64,000 bases of DNA from Helopsaltes ochotensis (taxonomy: Eukaryota > Chordata > Aves > Passeriformes > Locustellidae), in the NCBI GenBank assembly GCA_013400155.1, contig VXBM01000095.1:938084-1002083 (forward strand). Reading direction: 5' to 3'. Under the pieces are notes generated by a model. That model was not told the DNA's origin and ran no database searches. It worked only from the letters and a program-made list of their open reading frames with translations. Each line of letters starts with the position of its first letter. Position 1 is the first letter of the stretch. Shown piece by piece: positions 20,219 to 35,300 of this stretch. Made by a program: the position numbers and the translations under genes.

Positions 20219-23200
20219 CAGCAGAGTGTTTTTAAGGGCGTATATCTATAAACACTGGAGTTACCAATAATAGATAATGTAATAGAAATGTTTGATATTA
20301 GGGTAAATCACAGTTTGGATATTCTCAAGTGGCATCAGAAGAAACTTTTCGAAAAGTTTTATTGGTTTGTTGGTTTTTGTTTGTTTGTTTTTTTTCTCCC
20401 TGAGAGAATCAGGTATTCATCTCTTGTTTGCTTGGGATGAACAACAAAGACGTTGAAACATATGGTAATCGCCTGGAAGACAAAGAAGAGATGACAGCTG
20501 CTGTTCTTTGCTGGGGTTTTCAAGCAGTGTTAGTTTCTTTTTGTGTTTGTCTTAGCCTTACAAGTCAGTGGATTTTGTGGCTTCAGAAGATGTGTGTAGA
20601 TATTTCTCATTTGTTTTGAGAAAACAATTAATATTATAACTTTTTTGTCATCCTTTTTTTTTTGTCACTTTGTGTATGCAAACTATCATGCACTTGTCAC
20701 GCAGCAGAAAAGGATGTTACCCCTGCTTTAAAGAAACTTTGTGTTCTTCAAGCAGCGTTGAAGTTTTTGAATTGTCTTGCATATCACCACCATGCTGTGT
20801 TTTTTTGAAAATGGATCGAATTTTATGAAATTTTCCAGGCTCTCTGGGCAAACCCTTCTTGGCATAATCTGGTTTCAAGAGTTGATGTTTTAGAGTGTAA
20901 CTTAAACTCTTGTTTTCACTCCCTTGCTGTAGTCAGTGTCAGGGAGTATCCGATTTCTGGCTCCATCCTGGCTCTGGTCTTCCCAGGTCTGTTCTGGGAG
21001 TCAGTGAAGAGCTGTGTGCTGCACAGCACTCTCAGAATGGTTGCAAAAATCCGCAGATTGCAGAGGCCTTTTTGTAGCAGTTCAGTGTGGAGGTGCTCGT
21101 TTGCTGCAGAAACTTGTTGAGAGTACTTCAGATTTGTGGTAGCTGCTGTAACAGAGGAAAACATGTTTGTGATCCACAAAAGTAGGTGTTGTGCCGTGGA
21201 GTTATGGGTGCAGCACAGTCATGAAACACGGCCAGGTCTCCTTGTTATCTTTGGCTGTGAGCTGGCCTTGTTTATAGGGAAAAGGAAGTTTGTGTTTTGA
21301 GTTTGGGTTTTTTTTTTTTTTTTTCCTGTAGGGTTGCCAGCCACTTGCAGTTAAGAGGATTTCATGCTGTGGTTCTTGCATTATAGGGATAACTTATTAA
21401 TAATGTGTGAACTTCATCTCTTCTGTGACACTCAAACCTGTGTGAAGGCTGTAAGTGTGTGCTAGCAGGCAACGTAAAAGAAGGTCATTGTTGTGTTGGA
21501 AGTGTAAGATTAGTTGATAAAATACAGGAATGATTCCCTTGTCTGAGCTGACAACTAAATATGGTTGTGAATAAGGTTGTTGGCAGCTTTGCTGTGAAAG
21601 CCATGGAGGATAGTTGCTAATGTGGAAAACTGAATCAGAATGAGTGGTAGAGGAGCTAAAAGCTGCATCCCAGCCCAGGTTTTCAAAATGATGCTTTCTG
21701 AGTGTAAATCAGATATGAAAGCATAACGTGGTGTGAAGGACAAGGGTGTGTTTTTGGCGTACTTCTTCAAGCAAAACCTTTCATGGTGAAAATTTCCCCA
21801 ACAGATTATTATATATTATATGTATATTCTCAAATATAGCTTTAAAATGCTACGGGTAGAGGAGCTTAGCTTGTCTGAAGGAGACAAGAGAGGCAGCTCC
21901 ATGGGCTTTCCGTCACCCCCTTAGCCCAGACTTTGCCCTGCTGGATTTGGGTCGGTGCTGTTTGAGCTGGGGACATTGCTACGGGTTTGGCAAGTGGCTA
22001 GTGACCAGTGGTTCTGGCAGTGTGGGCGAGATTCAGACTGGAAGCCTGACTCCTGGACACAGGATTAGAGGGCTGGGCTTTGGAAAGCCTGTGCTTGCTC
22101 TAGGCAAGCGTTTCTGCAGATCTGTGATGAAGGAAAATTAATGGGAATTGGCGGGGCATGTAATGCCAGTGATTTTAGTGCTTGGATCTCGGCTGTTATC
22201 TCATGTCTTCAGTCGCGTGTTCAAGGAGCTGTGTCAAGCATTCATGTGCGAAAGATACTCAATGTTAGGCACCAAAATTTTTGCCAGTTACACAGGTTTT
22301 GGATTGCATAACCGTATTGTCCAAGACACTGTGCAAAGCAACAAGGCTTGCTTTCGTCAGTGGACGTGCTGTTTGTGCATGAGGAAAATCTTGATAAGGG
22401 AACTTCGGGAGGTCGTTGGATTATGATGCCATCAGCAATTCAAATCCTTGAACAGAAGTAGTTCTGCAATGGAAATAGCAGTTTTGAGTATTTGTGATTT
22501 GAAAGTGTCTGTCTGAGTCATTCAGTGAATTTTCTGACAGACGGTGTTGGTAGATTTGAAAAGACATTGCACAAGATAATGGTGGTGATTATGAAAAAGT
22601 ATTTGGGACAGTGTCTAAGGGGAGGGCTATTATTTTAAACTATTGTTTTCTGATAGAACTTGTTTTAAATGCCTTGTCTTTTTACAAGACCTATTTCAGC
22701 TGGCTGTGCTTAATGTGGTGACTGCCTCTGCTTTTTAAAGCACTCTGTTTGTCAAGACAAGTTTAACAAAGAAACTGGCTTTCAAAAATTAAGACTATGG
22801 AAACAAGTCAGATGCTAGTTCTGATTCTTGAGGAAGATGATTTTTGAAAACATTTTAAACTTTCATTTGTTTATTTGAATATGCTCCTAATACTGGAACA
22901 TTTGGCTTTTGAAGCAGGATGCTGCAGATCACTGTGTAAGCTAATAATAAGCAGGAGGTGAGTTGTTTTCACACAGTTCCTGTTACAGGGCTTTGAAGAG
23001 AACAACCTCCTGCCTCCAGTATTGTGGAGCGAGACATGCAGACTTTTACCATCATGTCACTATAAAACTGAACCTGCCCAGTGATTACACACATTTTCTG
23101 GAAAGTTTGTCTCAATGGTTTGACATAAAAATATAATCTTAGTTCCAGTTTGACGATGAACCTCAAGGTTCCCTTTCAGGACAGGGTGACAGACTTTCTG

Positions 23201-26200
23201 TGTCCGGAGGCTGCTCACCACGTTGGGATGTGGCAGCTGGTGTGGTGATAAGCAGGCAGCCTCTCTCAGGAAAGGAGATGGCACGCAGCTTAAAGCTGTT
23301 GCTACTTGATTTGAGAAATAGCAAAGAACTTGAAGGGAGTTGGCGAAATTGTGCTTAGAAGTACAAAAAGCAAATATTATATGTCTAAATAGCATTTTGC
23401 TTTCTGATTTAACATGATTACTCATGTATTCTGCATGTGTGTCAGTGATTTTGGGACATCTCAGGGCTGCCCTGTGGTTAAATTGACTGCACAAAGGGGT
23501 TTTCAAACGTATAGGTGGATGTAAATTTCACAGGACACGTAATTGTTAGTGTAGAAAAATCTGCTGCATGGTTCAGATGGATTTCAATAGCTGTGAAAAT
23601 GCAATGGAGTCTGCTGGGATGTGCCAGCTGCTGTAGCACTCTGAACAGGACTAATTAAACCCTTGTGAGAACAGAAAATAGTCAGGCACTATTTACAGGA
23701 GGAAAGTGTTGGAACAGGCAGAGCTGTAATCACTGGCTCTGAGGTACCTTTAGACAGCAGTGGGCAAGAGAGTAGAACAATTTACTTGCAGAATGGGCTG
23801 AAAGTTGTATCTGAATACTCCGAGAGGGTATTTCAGTGTTTTGCCAGCACATCTAAGTGCATTGCAAACCTGCTATGGGAAAGGCTACTTCCTTTTTTTT
23901 TTTTTTTTCCCCGTTTTAGTCTCTTCTTCCTGCTAGTATTTTATCTCAAAATGCTAAACGTTCCTGTTTCTCACCCAATGGTGAAAACCAAAGGTACACC
24001 AGCTATAGATGCCCTAATGCTGCCTGCATTTGAATGGATCCTGTAAGAGTTTAGCTGTCTGCCAGAGTGGTTTGTTGTTGTGGAATGGTTGTTTTTCTAA
24101 GGGTATCTGATCATCTGCATGTGTTCAAAGATAAGGTGTCACTAGGCTGCTTTATCACAACTACACAAAAGCCATTTCTCATATCTGTTCGTCTAGTTTT
24201 CCTCCTTCTCTTCTCAACCAAATTAAATGCTCTTTTTCCCCAGCATGTTGGTTCCATCTGCTTAGAGGATTGCAGAGACTGCCATTCCTTGTTTGAAGCC
24301 AAAGTTAATTGTGCTGTTCTGTTTAGGTCTAGAGGATGACAATTTATGTGCTGAGGAATTTTTTGGGAGATCACTGGATGTGTTAAGCAGGTCTACAATT
24401 TCTAGATAAGGGTCATTTTGCTGGTGGGAACCTCTAGTAGGCTTTTCTCTGTTTTAATGACAGCATTCTGGTGAGGTTCCTGTTTTAGCTCCTTACTGAT
24501 GGATGTTTTTTACTTGTCAAGTTTGATTTTTCTCAAAATGTTGTCGTAAGTGTGTGTTAGTAAATTGGATGTTCATGGATATTTGAATAACAGGCTGTTC
24601 CTGGAGGGAACGAGCCATGGGCCTTCCTGCTATATGAAATATTTTCTTCATGTAATTCTGCAGACTCCATTAAAGGCACTTACTTGTGCTCCTTTGATTT
24701 CTTGTTCAAACTATATGGTAGGTGCTACTAGATTTTGGGAAGTGTAACCATGATAAGAACTTCTGCATCACATATATCTGTACATCGTTTCTGTTTTTTG
24801 TAAAAATGGAGAACTTGTGATGGAAACGAGATAGTTGAATAGAAGCAGTAAAAGCGGTCTTTTGAGAGCAAATACCAGCTCTGGCTACTAGATTAAATCT
24901 GAATGGCAAAATTCCTTTAGCTGGTGGTAAAATTCAGTAAGTTAATCTTTAACTCTTGCTTGTGCTAGAAATGTGTCTGTGTCCCCCGGACAGCAATGGG
25001 AGCTGTTTGAAAAAGCCATGCAGGGCAAAGATACATAGAGCTGAGACTGGCTATACCTCAGTCCTGAGAGTCCTGGCAGGCTTTTAGCTGCAGGCAAAGG
25101 GATTTCAGCATTTGGAACAAGGAACAAGGAAGTGGCAGGCTGGTGGGACCTGGGATGAAGAGTCACATGGATTTCAGCATCTCTCAGCTGACAGCTTAGG
25201 TGTGGTTTTGTCATGAAGAATGCTGCGCTGCATTTCCTGGTGGGCTGCTCCTGAGACTGCCATGCCCTGGTGTAAACTGAAGGATTCCCTTTTTCTGTTT
25301 GCTTCCCTAATGCATTAATTTATGTGTCGGTCTCCATGGCTGGTGGAATTTGGGGGCATGTATTGCTTAGACAAATACTAAAGCTGTGGAGGTAAGTTAG
25401 TGGTGGTGGAATCTGGTACTTTCAGACATTATGAGATGATACAGCCAATTTGCTAGTGAAGAACAGTGTGCTTTGCAAACTGTGTTAGTTTAAGAATTAT
25501 TTGTGTGTCTGTGTATTCCCTAGAACGGCATATGGCATTGCAAGGCTGGTCACAGCAATGTTCTGCTGTTCTCAGTATTAATCTTTTAGGCAAATGGTTT
25601 TTTGTTTTAATGGAACATGATTGTAGAAATAAAAGTAAGAGCCTATTCATAATTTTTATTAAAGCAGCTAGGTGACAAAGTGCCAACTATTGGCTTTCTG
25701 CCTGCTGTACCTTCAGTGGGGAACAAAATGGATTGCTTTCTGAGGTGAGTGTTCTGAGGGTTGAGAAAAGCATAACAAAGTCAACAAAAGCTTTACTTAG
25801 TGGTTTTCTGACCTTTATATATTCCAAGCTAGAAGGAGGATGCTGAAAAAGGCTTGTGTCATGGTTATCTTAATGTCCATGGTTAAGTGCAACTGCTCTT
25901 TGATTTCCTGCTCTGTGATGTTTTAATAATTGGCAACCATGTGAAATCGGCAGCATTACAGAAATAGTTCAATAATAGATGTTTTATAAAAATCCTTTCC
26001 TTTTTATGAGCTTCACTAATGCAGGGAAGGAAGTTGCTAGGTAGCTTGGCCTTGATTTGTAAGGTATTTCTCAAGGGGCAATTTTGGAATACATTTTTGG
26101 TACAGAACAGGAAATTCAAATATAAATATGATATTATTTAAATAGAAATATATACCAATTATTTGTGCTCTTTTTAGATCATCCCCCAGAAATACAGAGT

Positions 26201-29194
26201 ATAATTTGCTAAAGCCTCCTTTCTCTCTGCTAGGATTTTTCATAGGTGTTTGTTCTGGCGTTGTTATATCAACCAGGACTGTAAAGAAAGAAGGTCAGTA
26301 ATAAAATGTTAAAACTTTCTGGGTAACAAAAAAAACTTTGATTCAGTAGGAAGTGTCTTGTTGCTAAAGTATCTGAGGAGGTGTCTGTTGGTTTTAGTTA
26401 CTCTGTCAATAAAACTCTTGTAATTTGGCCTTGAACCTATGCCCTAGAGTTTGAGGGTGGATGTATTCTGCCTTGAAGGCAAACTCAGTTTTAAGTTCAG
26501 CTCGTCCTTGATGGACAGGAAGAGAAGCTGCCCAAGTTTCAGAGCCCTGGCATAAATGTTTGTGTCCCAAAGGCCCAAGCAGCGCGTGATGCTGTTGAAA
26601 ATGCCAGTTGTGTCAACTGATTTGGAAGGACTCCAGGGTGGGCAAAGGGAGGGGGAAGGACAAGAGTGTCGGGGATGATACTCCACAATCCCAAACACTC
26701 AGCTAAGGTCAGGGTTGGTGTAGCAGTACAGCTGTGCAGGACTGTGAGTAACCAGGGCACGTGTTGGGTTGGGAGCAGCAGAGCCTTAAAAAGCTGTTGG
26801 GAAGGTGGTACAAGATGCTCTCAAAGCACGTTAGTTTTTCATTCCTTCGTGTAAGCCCTTTCCAGCTGACTTTTCTGGATCGGTTAACTGGATCAAACAG
26901 CCCCTTGTTACACATCACAGTAAAGTCATTGTGAGAAACAAAGCATGATCGCAGAACCCATGACTGTTTTCCTCTGAAAACTCATGTCTTGGCTCTGCTT
27001 CAATAGTTCATTATTATACAAGTGCCTGAGGGCTTATCTGCCTGCGAGACTCATGAGTGTTTTCTGTTAGCTAAGGCCATCCTTGAAAAGGCACAATTCC
27101 ACATTCCTGTTCTTTTAGCAGGAACTCTGAGGTGTCCAGTAGTGCTTGTGCTACCACCCAAAATCACATTACATTTTGAGAGACCGTCACATGTAGACAT
27201 TCAAACTTCCTCAAAGCTCAGTGCTTCCTTCTCGAAGATCCTGTTTTGAGGTGACACTTTCTCATTTCAAGCCGAAGGGACTCCTGAATTGGACGGTAAT
27301 GGAAGTAATGTCTTTGTAATAAACGAACAATTCCTAAGCGTGTTATTTGTTACAACATTCAGAGTCACAGGTAACAGTGGCGGTATTTGGGGTTGACCAA
27401 AGCACAGTCGCATAATTCCTATCGTAGAATGACATTTAGTCATGCTAATGATGGAGCAATTGAGAATTACTGGCACTTAAAGTTAATTACTAGGCAAACA
27501 TAAAAAGGAAAGGTGGGGAATATACTCATTGCTGCTGCTTGCATCCGAGGCTGCTTCTTCAGGGTTCGTGACAGGTAATAGACCAGTGCCAATATTTTGT
27601 GCTGCTTATGGTGATCCAGTTGCTAAGCTAACATGCAGGATGTATATGTTAAAACTGCTTCTCTTCAGGGATTGCCCAACAGTCTTTATTCATCTTTGAA
27701 CTTTGGATTTGTTTGTACTGAAATCTTGGATGTCTGGTAAGTTGTCTAGAGAATTGATTATATTAGGAAGCAAGTGGTCTGCTGGTAGAAGCCACTTCTG
27801 CTTTCTGTTGGAAATGTTGAATAAGGAAGCCATGCAAGTGGGGAGGTTTTAAGCTGTTGGATGTAAGGCTTTGTACAGAAATATTACTAGCGCTCACTGT
27901 ACATAATGTAGTGTGTGTAATGTTGGAGCCAGATTTTCTGTCTTGTGTACTACTTGCAGTATGGATGAAGTAGGTTGTATAAATTACAAGCCTTCCCTCC
28001 TCCACTGGAGTGCAGTGAATGTCAGATTGAAGCTGTCATGCTGGTGCTTTACAACTCCAGCGACACAGGAGCCTAAGATAAACTCAGCCTTCGTTGAGGG
28101 AAATTTTTAGGCTTTAACAACATGCCATGAAGTGAAGCAGAGAAAATGGAAATGGATTACAGGAAAAGTCTTCTGCGTTCCTTGCTGTTTTCATGCTGTA
28201 ATATTTATGTCACAGAGGATCTCTCCCAAGCTCTGATTTCAAACTCCCATGTGGACCAAAAGCAACATTTTATATGGCTTGACAAAGGTCCCTTTTCACT
28301 AACTTCAAGTGACCTGAGGCAGATTAACATGCAGATTAATGTATTTGACAGTACTAAATCAGCTTTAACAAGTACCGAGGCAGAGATTTGTTTGGCAGAG
28401 AGTTTGGATAAGACATGGGATCTGGAGTTAAGTTGAACTTTTTGTAGAAAATGATAGCGTGGAGATGGTTGAAAATTTCCTGCTTTCCTTGGTTTTGTGC
28501 TGATGCATCTTTGTGCAATTTAGCTGTAACTGTGTGGAGTTTAAGTCCAAGTTATCTGGGTGAGTGAGCCTACAAAAATGGAAGGATGTTAATTTGGATG
28601 AATGCATGCATTTTGTCATCCAATGTGATGTAAATGTTTACAAGCTGCTGTGTGGGACACATACTCTATGGATTTTTTTCCCTCTCTATGTAAATTTATT
28701 ATCTAGTTTTTAGTTTTCTTGGAAAAACAGTCTTCATGTTGATTACACGTCTTTCTTGTAGGAATCTTGGACTGTAACCTTCCCAAGGTTGAATACAAAC
28801 ATCAAGAAGCAGGGAGGAATTTGAGGTGAGAGAAATGGATCTGTGCTTCCTCACAGGTAGCACAGCTGTTTGTGAGAGAGCAGTAACAAATCAGTCAGGA
28901 ATACTTGTGCTGGGGAAAATCATTGCAGGGGTTAGGAGAGCTGCCGTGTGTTACTCCATGTGAAAGGTACAAGATCTGTTTGTTTCCTTCTTCTGTGTTG
29001 TATTTTTCACAAATGAGGCTTAGGAGAAATTTGCATGTTTCTGTAACAGGGTTGCAGTGTGCCAGGTGTGGCTTCCAAATTGGAGTTGATTGTTGAGGTG
29101 AGCTGTAGGAGAATATTAACCAGTCAGAGACAGGACTGGAAGATGTCATTATTCTCCTCTTCAGGAGGAAAGCTGTAGCAATGAATTTTTTAAG

Positions 29195-29304
29195 GGTTTA
29201 TTTTGTTTGTTTTTCAGTTTTGTGAGTTTGTGATTTTTGGGGTTTTTTTGTGTGGTTTTTTTTTTTGGGTGGGGTGGGGTTTTTTTGTTAGTTTTTTCTT
29301 TTCC
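29195..29304 (+). repeat. G/T-rich low-complexity tract
   Basis: It is almost free of A and C for about 100 bases, with T runs and the G runs GGGG, GGG, GGGG and GGGG. The last three are separated by single T (GGGTGGGGTGGGG). It might form a quadruplex on the sense strand of intron 1. Confidence 0.8.
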
Positions 29305-32300
29305 ATTTACACCAACTGTTCTGACTTTTGTCAATGGAAATCAGTGACATCAAATTGCTGTGTGAGAGTTTAGACACTATCCCCGAAAGAAGGAAAAAAA
29401 CATAGTTAACAGATTTTATCTAGTCTGGATGAACAAGAACAAGGACAAAAATTTGGGCTCACTGCGTGTTTTAATTTCTTTAAGTCTCTGGAAAAAAAGC
29501 GAGTTAATTTCGTCAAAACTTGAAATTCCAGGAGAGCTATAACATAAACCAGTAAAACCACCTCTGCCTTCATTGTGGAATTGCTGCTTGTGCTTCTGCC
29601 CCCTGAGACTCTCTGAGCAGCCCCTTGTGTGTAATCCGGGCGGGCTGCGTGATACCCCCCCGTGTACCTCCAAGCTCTGCTTTATGCACAAACATCTTTA
29701 TGTTCCTGTGCTTCTGTGGCTCAGTTTTCTTGCCCCTGTGTGTCACCCGTGCTCAAGGGGAAGCAGAGAGACCAGGAGCTTTGTGCTGGTTGTGCTCAGC
29801 AGGTGCTGTCACCGGTGCTGAGGTGGTGGGGAGTGTGGGGGTTGTGCCCTGGCTGTGTCCGTGGCCCTGGTCACTGCAGTGGCCCTGGCTGCAGGGTGAG
29901 GTCCTGGCGGGAGGGTGCCAAATGTGCCAGGCTGCAGCACCTCTCGCTGAGCCTTGGACTCTGCTCTGTCCCTGACCTTTCCAGTCACACCCTTGGAGTC
30001 TGAAGCCTGGCCAAGCTGCAGGGCCACCTACCAGTCCCAGCCAAGCTGCCCATTCAGGGGAGAAGGCAGAAACCTGGCAGCCGTGGGCTTTTTCTGTCCC
30101 CTTGTCCTCTTATGTGAGTGGCTGGCCAGGGCAGTGCCTGCTGGCTTCCCGGATGACTTTGGGGGGAAAGCTTTGGTATTCTTGGGGTGCTTTACCTGGT
30201 GTCCCTAGGAAATGTTCTGTTTCAGCCCTCATCCTTTCTTCTACAGAGTTTTTTGTTTTCTGTCTGTAATAATTTGACCTCCTCCCCTGTTTGATTTTGT
30301 TTGTATGCATTAGGTTCTTTGCTGTCCTTCCTCAGTGAGAACTCTTTAAGGGAATTTTAGTGAGGATCCCCTAAGGAAGAAAATAGCTTCTAAGCATGAA
30401 TGTGCAAGCAACATAAGACAGACATGCACTGGTATTCTGAGGTTTTTAGAGCTAAAGGTGGCTTCATGTGCTTAATACCTATTGATGGATTTACCCTGTA
30501 TATTTGTCCATTTTCCCTGTGAAGCCTCATCCTGTAGCAAAAAGTTCCAAGGTTTGCCTGTTGCTGTGTCAAAAACAACTTCTTTTGTGTTTCAGGTTGC
30601 CCAACCTGATCTGCTAACTCTGTGTCACCTTACCTTGGTTGGTGGGCTGGGATTGGTATCTTCACTTTTTCTTACTGCTTTTTGGCGTGGTGCTGTTATT
30701 GTAGACACAAAGATTAGGAAACCTTGTGCTGTGTTGAAATCTAAACTGCAGTTTTGAGTGGTCACCTCTGTTTCACATAAAGCTTTTTTCCCAATCAGAA
30801 ATGATTTTTCCTTCTCTCAAATAATTTAGTAAATGTGTAAAATGTGATGTAAAACTTACAAACTATTACACATTAACTAGCACATATTAAAAATAGATAT
30901 TGGATTTTGCATTTCATAAGCTCAAGATTTGTTTCACTTCTTACTTGTTTACTTAAGCTTCTTGCTTATCTACGTTGGTCAGGACTTGCCTGGTTATCTG
31001 GGCAGGTCGAAGGTCCTCCAAGGTTTTCCTTCTGCTTTTTCTAATGTCTTAAATTCACAGCTCTGGTTATTGACTTTCCTTAGGACTTACAGCCTGTCAG
31101 TGTCTCCTTTTTTTCCAAGGTCCTGTGTGCCACTAGGGTGCTGTCAATACTGGCAGAGCCTGCCATGCCTCCCTCAGCGGTGTAGGTGGGGATACAAGTG
31201 GCTGAGGCCGTGTTTCTGACCCCCTGCACGGAGTTCTCAGCCAGAGAATCAGCTGAGTACATCTTTGGCATACAAATGAGTGGCTGGCTTCTAGATGTAG
31301 CACTCAGTCTGCTGGGAAGCTTGGCCTGTGTCTTCTGTCTGTCTGTGCACATCACCTGAATTTAAAGAGCTGTGTTGCATCTTGGTCACACCCATGGCTA
31401 CGGTAGCTTGTCTTCACATCAAATTTACCTAAGATAGCTTATTTTTCTTGCAGAGAGAGAGAACAAACTCATCCTAAAATGAGATCCTTTATTTGCTAAC
31501 TCTGTTCACAGCAGGTGTTGTGTCAGCCTAAGGTGTTTTTTTCTTCTTTCCGGAGCAGTTTATCTGTGTAGTTCTACATGTATTAACACCCCTTACAGAT
31601 GCAGTTGGGCTAAGGCAAGAGTACCTTCAGTAAGTATTTGAAAACTAGGACAAATAACTATTCAGTAGTTTGCTGACCCAGTTCTTGCTTTCTGCTCATG
31701 TTCCTCCTGTCTGGGCCCTTGTCCAGGAAATCAGCAGAAATTCCTACCCTTCCTACTCTTAAGATCGTGAAGGCTTATCGACTTGGCCACGTTTCCTTCC
31801 TGTTCTTAGGGTTTCTTAAAGAAATGGAGTGTCTCCTATGAAATTTAGAGATTCTTTCTGCAAGCAGAAAGCGCAGACAGTGCATGCCAGGCTCACTGCT
31901 TTGTGTTTAGGTGCTGTTGTAGGAAGGTGTATACATTTATGAAAGGCCCTTAGGTACAAAACAGCACTGACAGGTCACCCCAGCACAGAGTTCCCTCTCT
32001 GGGCAGAGAATATTACCAGAATATTACCAGGTGGCCCATTTGGTTGCTTTTCCTGGGGCTGTTTCAGACCTCATTATTCTCTTGTAATTTTCCTGTAACA
32101 CTTTGAAGACAACAATGGATGGAGTCTTGCATTCCTTCTCCTTTGTTGTTGTGTTCTTGTTTGTGGTCAAAGAGGAAGTACCCCTTGTACACGTGTCTGT
32201 TTATAAAAGTAACATGCATGCAAGTAAGGGCAAGAATTTATTGCTGGTACAATGGAAGTCTTAACAGTGTGACTCAGTTTTTCTTTAGGAACTTCTGACT

Positions 32301-35300
32301 AATGATTCTAAGAAGTATGTTGCATTTGCAGACACGACAATGTTGCCAAACGCAGCTAAAATTGTAACACATGGACTTTTTGGTTTCTGTCCCTGCTCTG
32401 TGATTTATTTTCACCCTTCCTTTGCTGCTCTGGGTCTTTGGGTCAGCAGCTTTGCACTGCTGGAGAGGGTAACAGAGGTTATCAGCCCTAGGAGTCATTT
32501 GTTGGGAGGAGTATAATGTTGATGTTTCTTTTTCCTCTCTCTAGGATCCACTTGAGTTTCCTTGGTATCTCTGCTAATATGCTTTTATTCCTCTTTTCTT
32601 TCTTTATTGCTCTAAAGCTTCAGGTTATCCCTGAATTTATTATATTTGGTGTCCTTTATGTATGTTGGTTGCAATTTCTTTGTTATCCCTAAAGCCGGGT
32701 TTGCCCAGCTACTGGTCTGCATTTTTAAAGTGTGTGTTAATGAGAGATGCTGACCCTCTTATGACTCGAGGCTCTCGAGCAGGAGTGGATGATCCTGGAG
32801 GAATCCCATCTTTGCTCTCTTACCTTGCCTTGTGGGGATCTGTGTAGGTGTGAGGGTAGGCACTAGTGCTTCACTGTGGTACACATCCAGCATTGCTTAC
32901 TGGAAATGCTTCACATAATGCCGTGTTTTCTTTTGTGAATTTCATAATTAGAGTAAATGCTGTATTCTACCCATGATTAAGGCAACCTGCATGTTTCACT
33001 TCAACTTTTTCTGTTTATGTGAAATTAAACCTTTATTCCTGTTTTGTAATAAGACATTTTCGTAAGTGTAAACTTTGTGTCTGTTTCCCTTGAGGATTTT
33101 TTTTTGTTTAATCTGCTGTTGTTGGAGCTTTGTGTTGTAAATTATCTTCTGTAAATAGTCTGACAGAAAAAAAAAAAATCTTTATTTTCCTGGAATGGTG
33201 CTGATTGTCACTAATCCAATGTTGCGGCCAGTCCTCTGTACTTGCAAGCAGTGTAGCTCTGTTACAAAGGGTGGATGACAATTACATGCTTCAAAGTAGG
33301 GATGCAATATTTTTTTTGCACTGAAAGTACCTAGAAGGTAAGTGCTCCTCATTGCCCAGCTCATTTACAGCTTTTTTTTTTTTTTCCTCAATTCCACTGT
33401 GTGCTTGGGGGATTCTTCTGGTTTTGATGGTTTTTTTTAAGTTGAAAGAGACATGGATCACACACATACACCCCCCCATCCCAAAATATTTGTCTGAATG
33501 CACCAGTAAGTGATGTTAAGTCATGGAAAACATCTAACATATATATTCACAAACTGCTTCCTGATTACTTGTAAGTTAACATGAAGCTGTTTAGGATCTT
33601 AAACTGTTTCAGTCTCAGAATTTACCCAGGGATAGGTGTACTGGTTAGACCACAGGCTGCAGCAAAAACCTCAGTGGGGAACACAGTGGTAGTAGCAGAA
33701 AGTATTTTGGTCAGACTAACCACAGGAAGATGAGGTTTTGTGCGAGTCTCTTGGTCTAGGACCTGCAGATGTGTTTTGAGTTCAAGCTACAGCCCTACTT
33801 CATTTTAGCAGTATTCTCACAAGTAGACAGTGGGTGTTATGAAATCTCTCCTTAGTCATAGGACAGTGGAAAGTAAAAGATTAACTTAACATTTCTACTT
33901 TTAAATTGCATCAGTGGTGTCTTACGATATCAGTGTCCTTGGTCCTGTTTCAGAATTCAAGATGATTTTGAACTGTGCTAGCAGGAATGAAATTTGTATC
34001 TGAAGGAGTGGCACTAAACGTTCACATCAGCTTTTCCTAATTCTCAACAACATCTGTCTTTTAAAACTGTAATTATTTTCTGGCTATTGCATTAAGGGAG
34101 TAAAGTAATTAATAAGTAGCTTTACCTGATCTTGTGTGGAACTTCAACAGCTTGACTAAATCTGCTTCTGTTTGGCATAAATGGTGGATCTGCTTCTTTT
34201 CCTTGAATTTTGGTAGTAAAGAAGGAATCTGAAAGATAATGCACCACTTTTTTGATCCTGGGCTGGCACAATTCTGTGGATCTGGGTGCTGTTTCTACAG
34301 TGTTGTTGTAGCATTTTTGCTACAGAAAAGTAGCAACTTTTTAGTTGCCTGACTTGTGGCAAAACAACAGTATGGCTTTTGAGGAGAGGGGTATGTGCTG
34401 CTTACAGCTGAAAAAATGCCATTGCTGAGGGCAAGTGAAGCAGAAACTTTGCTTCTTTCTTATTTGTTTACTAATATGAGAACGCAAACATTTTGTAAAC
34501 CAAACCTGTTGGCCACAAAGCAAAACACTGATGAGCAAGCCCACAACCTCATGAGTAAAGCTTATCAAGATTATCAATCAAACTAGAGAGCACGTGCTTC
34601 CAAAGACCGGGAAGAGTGTCAGCTCTTTAAAACCTGGCCTGTATTAAAATGAGTGCTTTGCTGTGCCAGGTGTGCTCTGCCTCTGGCCAACAGGTTGGAA
34701 TAAAGGCCATGGTGTGTACATATATAAAAATTAAAGGTTAGGGCCAGCAGATAGCTGCCAGTTTTTCCTAGGTTAGGAAAATTCTGCCTATAATATACAC
34801 AGTCAAATCTTTGGGGGTGGGGTGCTGCCCTTTGTCACGATGTCCACGCTGTCTTCCCAACAGTGCAGTTTACGTGTTGGACAGCAAATGATGAGCTCAT
34901 TCCCCTCCCCTGGTTAATGTTCTTCCACAGTCACCTGGAAGGGCTTGTGGCAAACATCTGAGTGCCTCCGGGGGGGGCAGCTGGGAGAAGTGGAGCTGGT
35001 TATTGCCCAAACAGGGGAAAGTGCAGCTGCCCCCTTTGGCACCAGCCAGGCCTTCAATCTGCTCAGTGATGGCATCTAAAAAAAGAGGTGTCCACGCAGG
35101 CCAGTGAGAAGCACTGAAGGCAGCTCTCCTAATGATGTGCTGTTGGAAGTTTGCAGCTTGAAATGTGCATATTCCTTGACTTTTAAAAGCAGGGCTGCAC
35201 TGTTTGTTTTAGTGCAGTTGCTCCAGGCCTTGGAGCATTTTCTTGAGCAATAAAAGGTCTTGAATCAGTTTTTAGAGGCTGAAATTCAGGCTTTCTGGGA

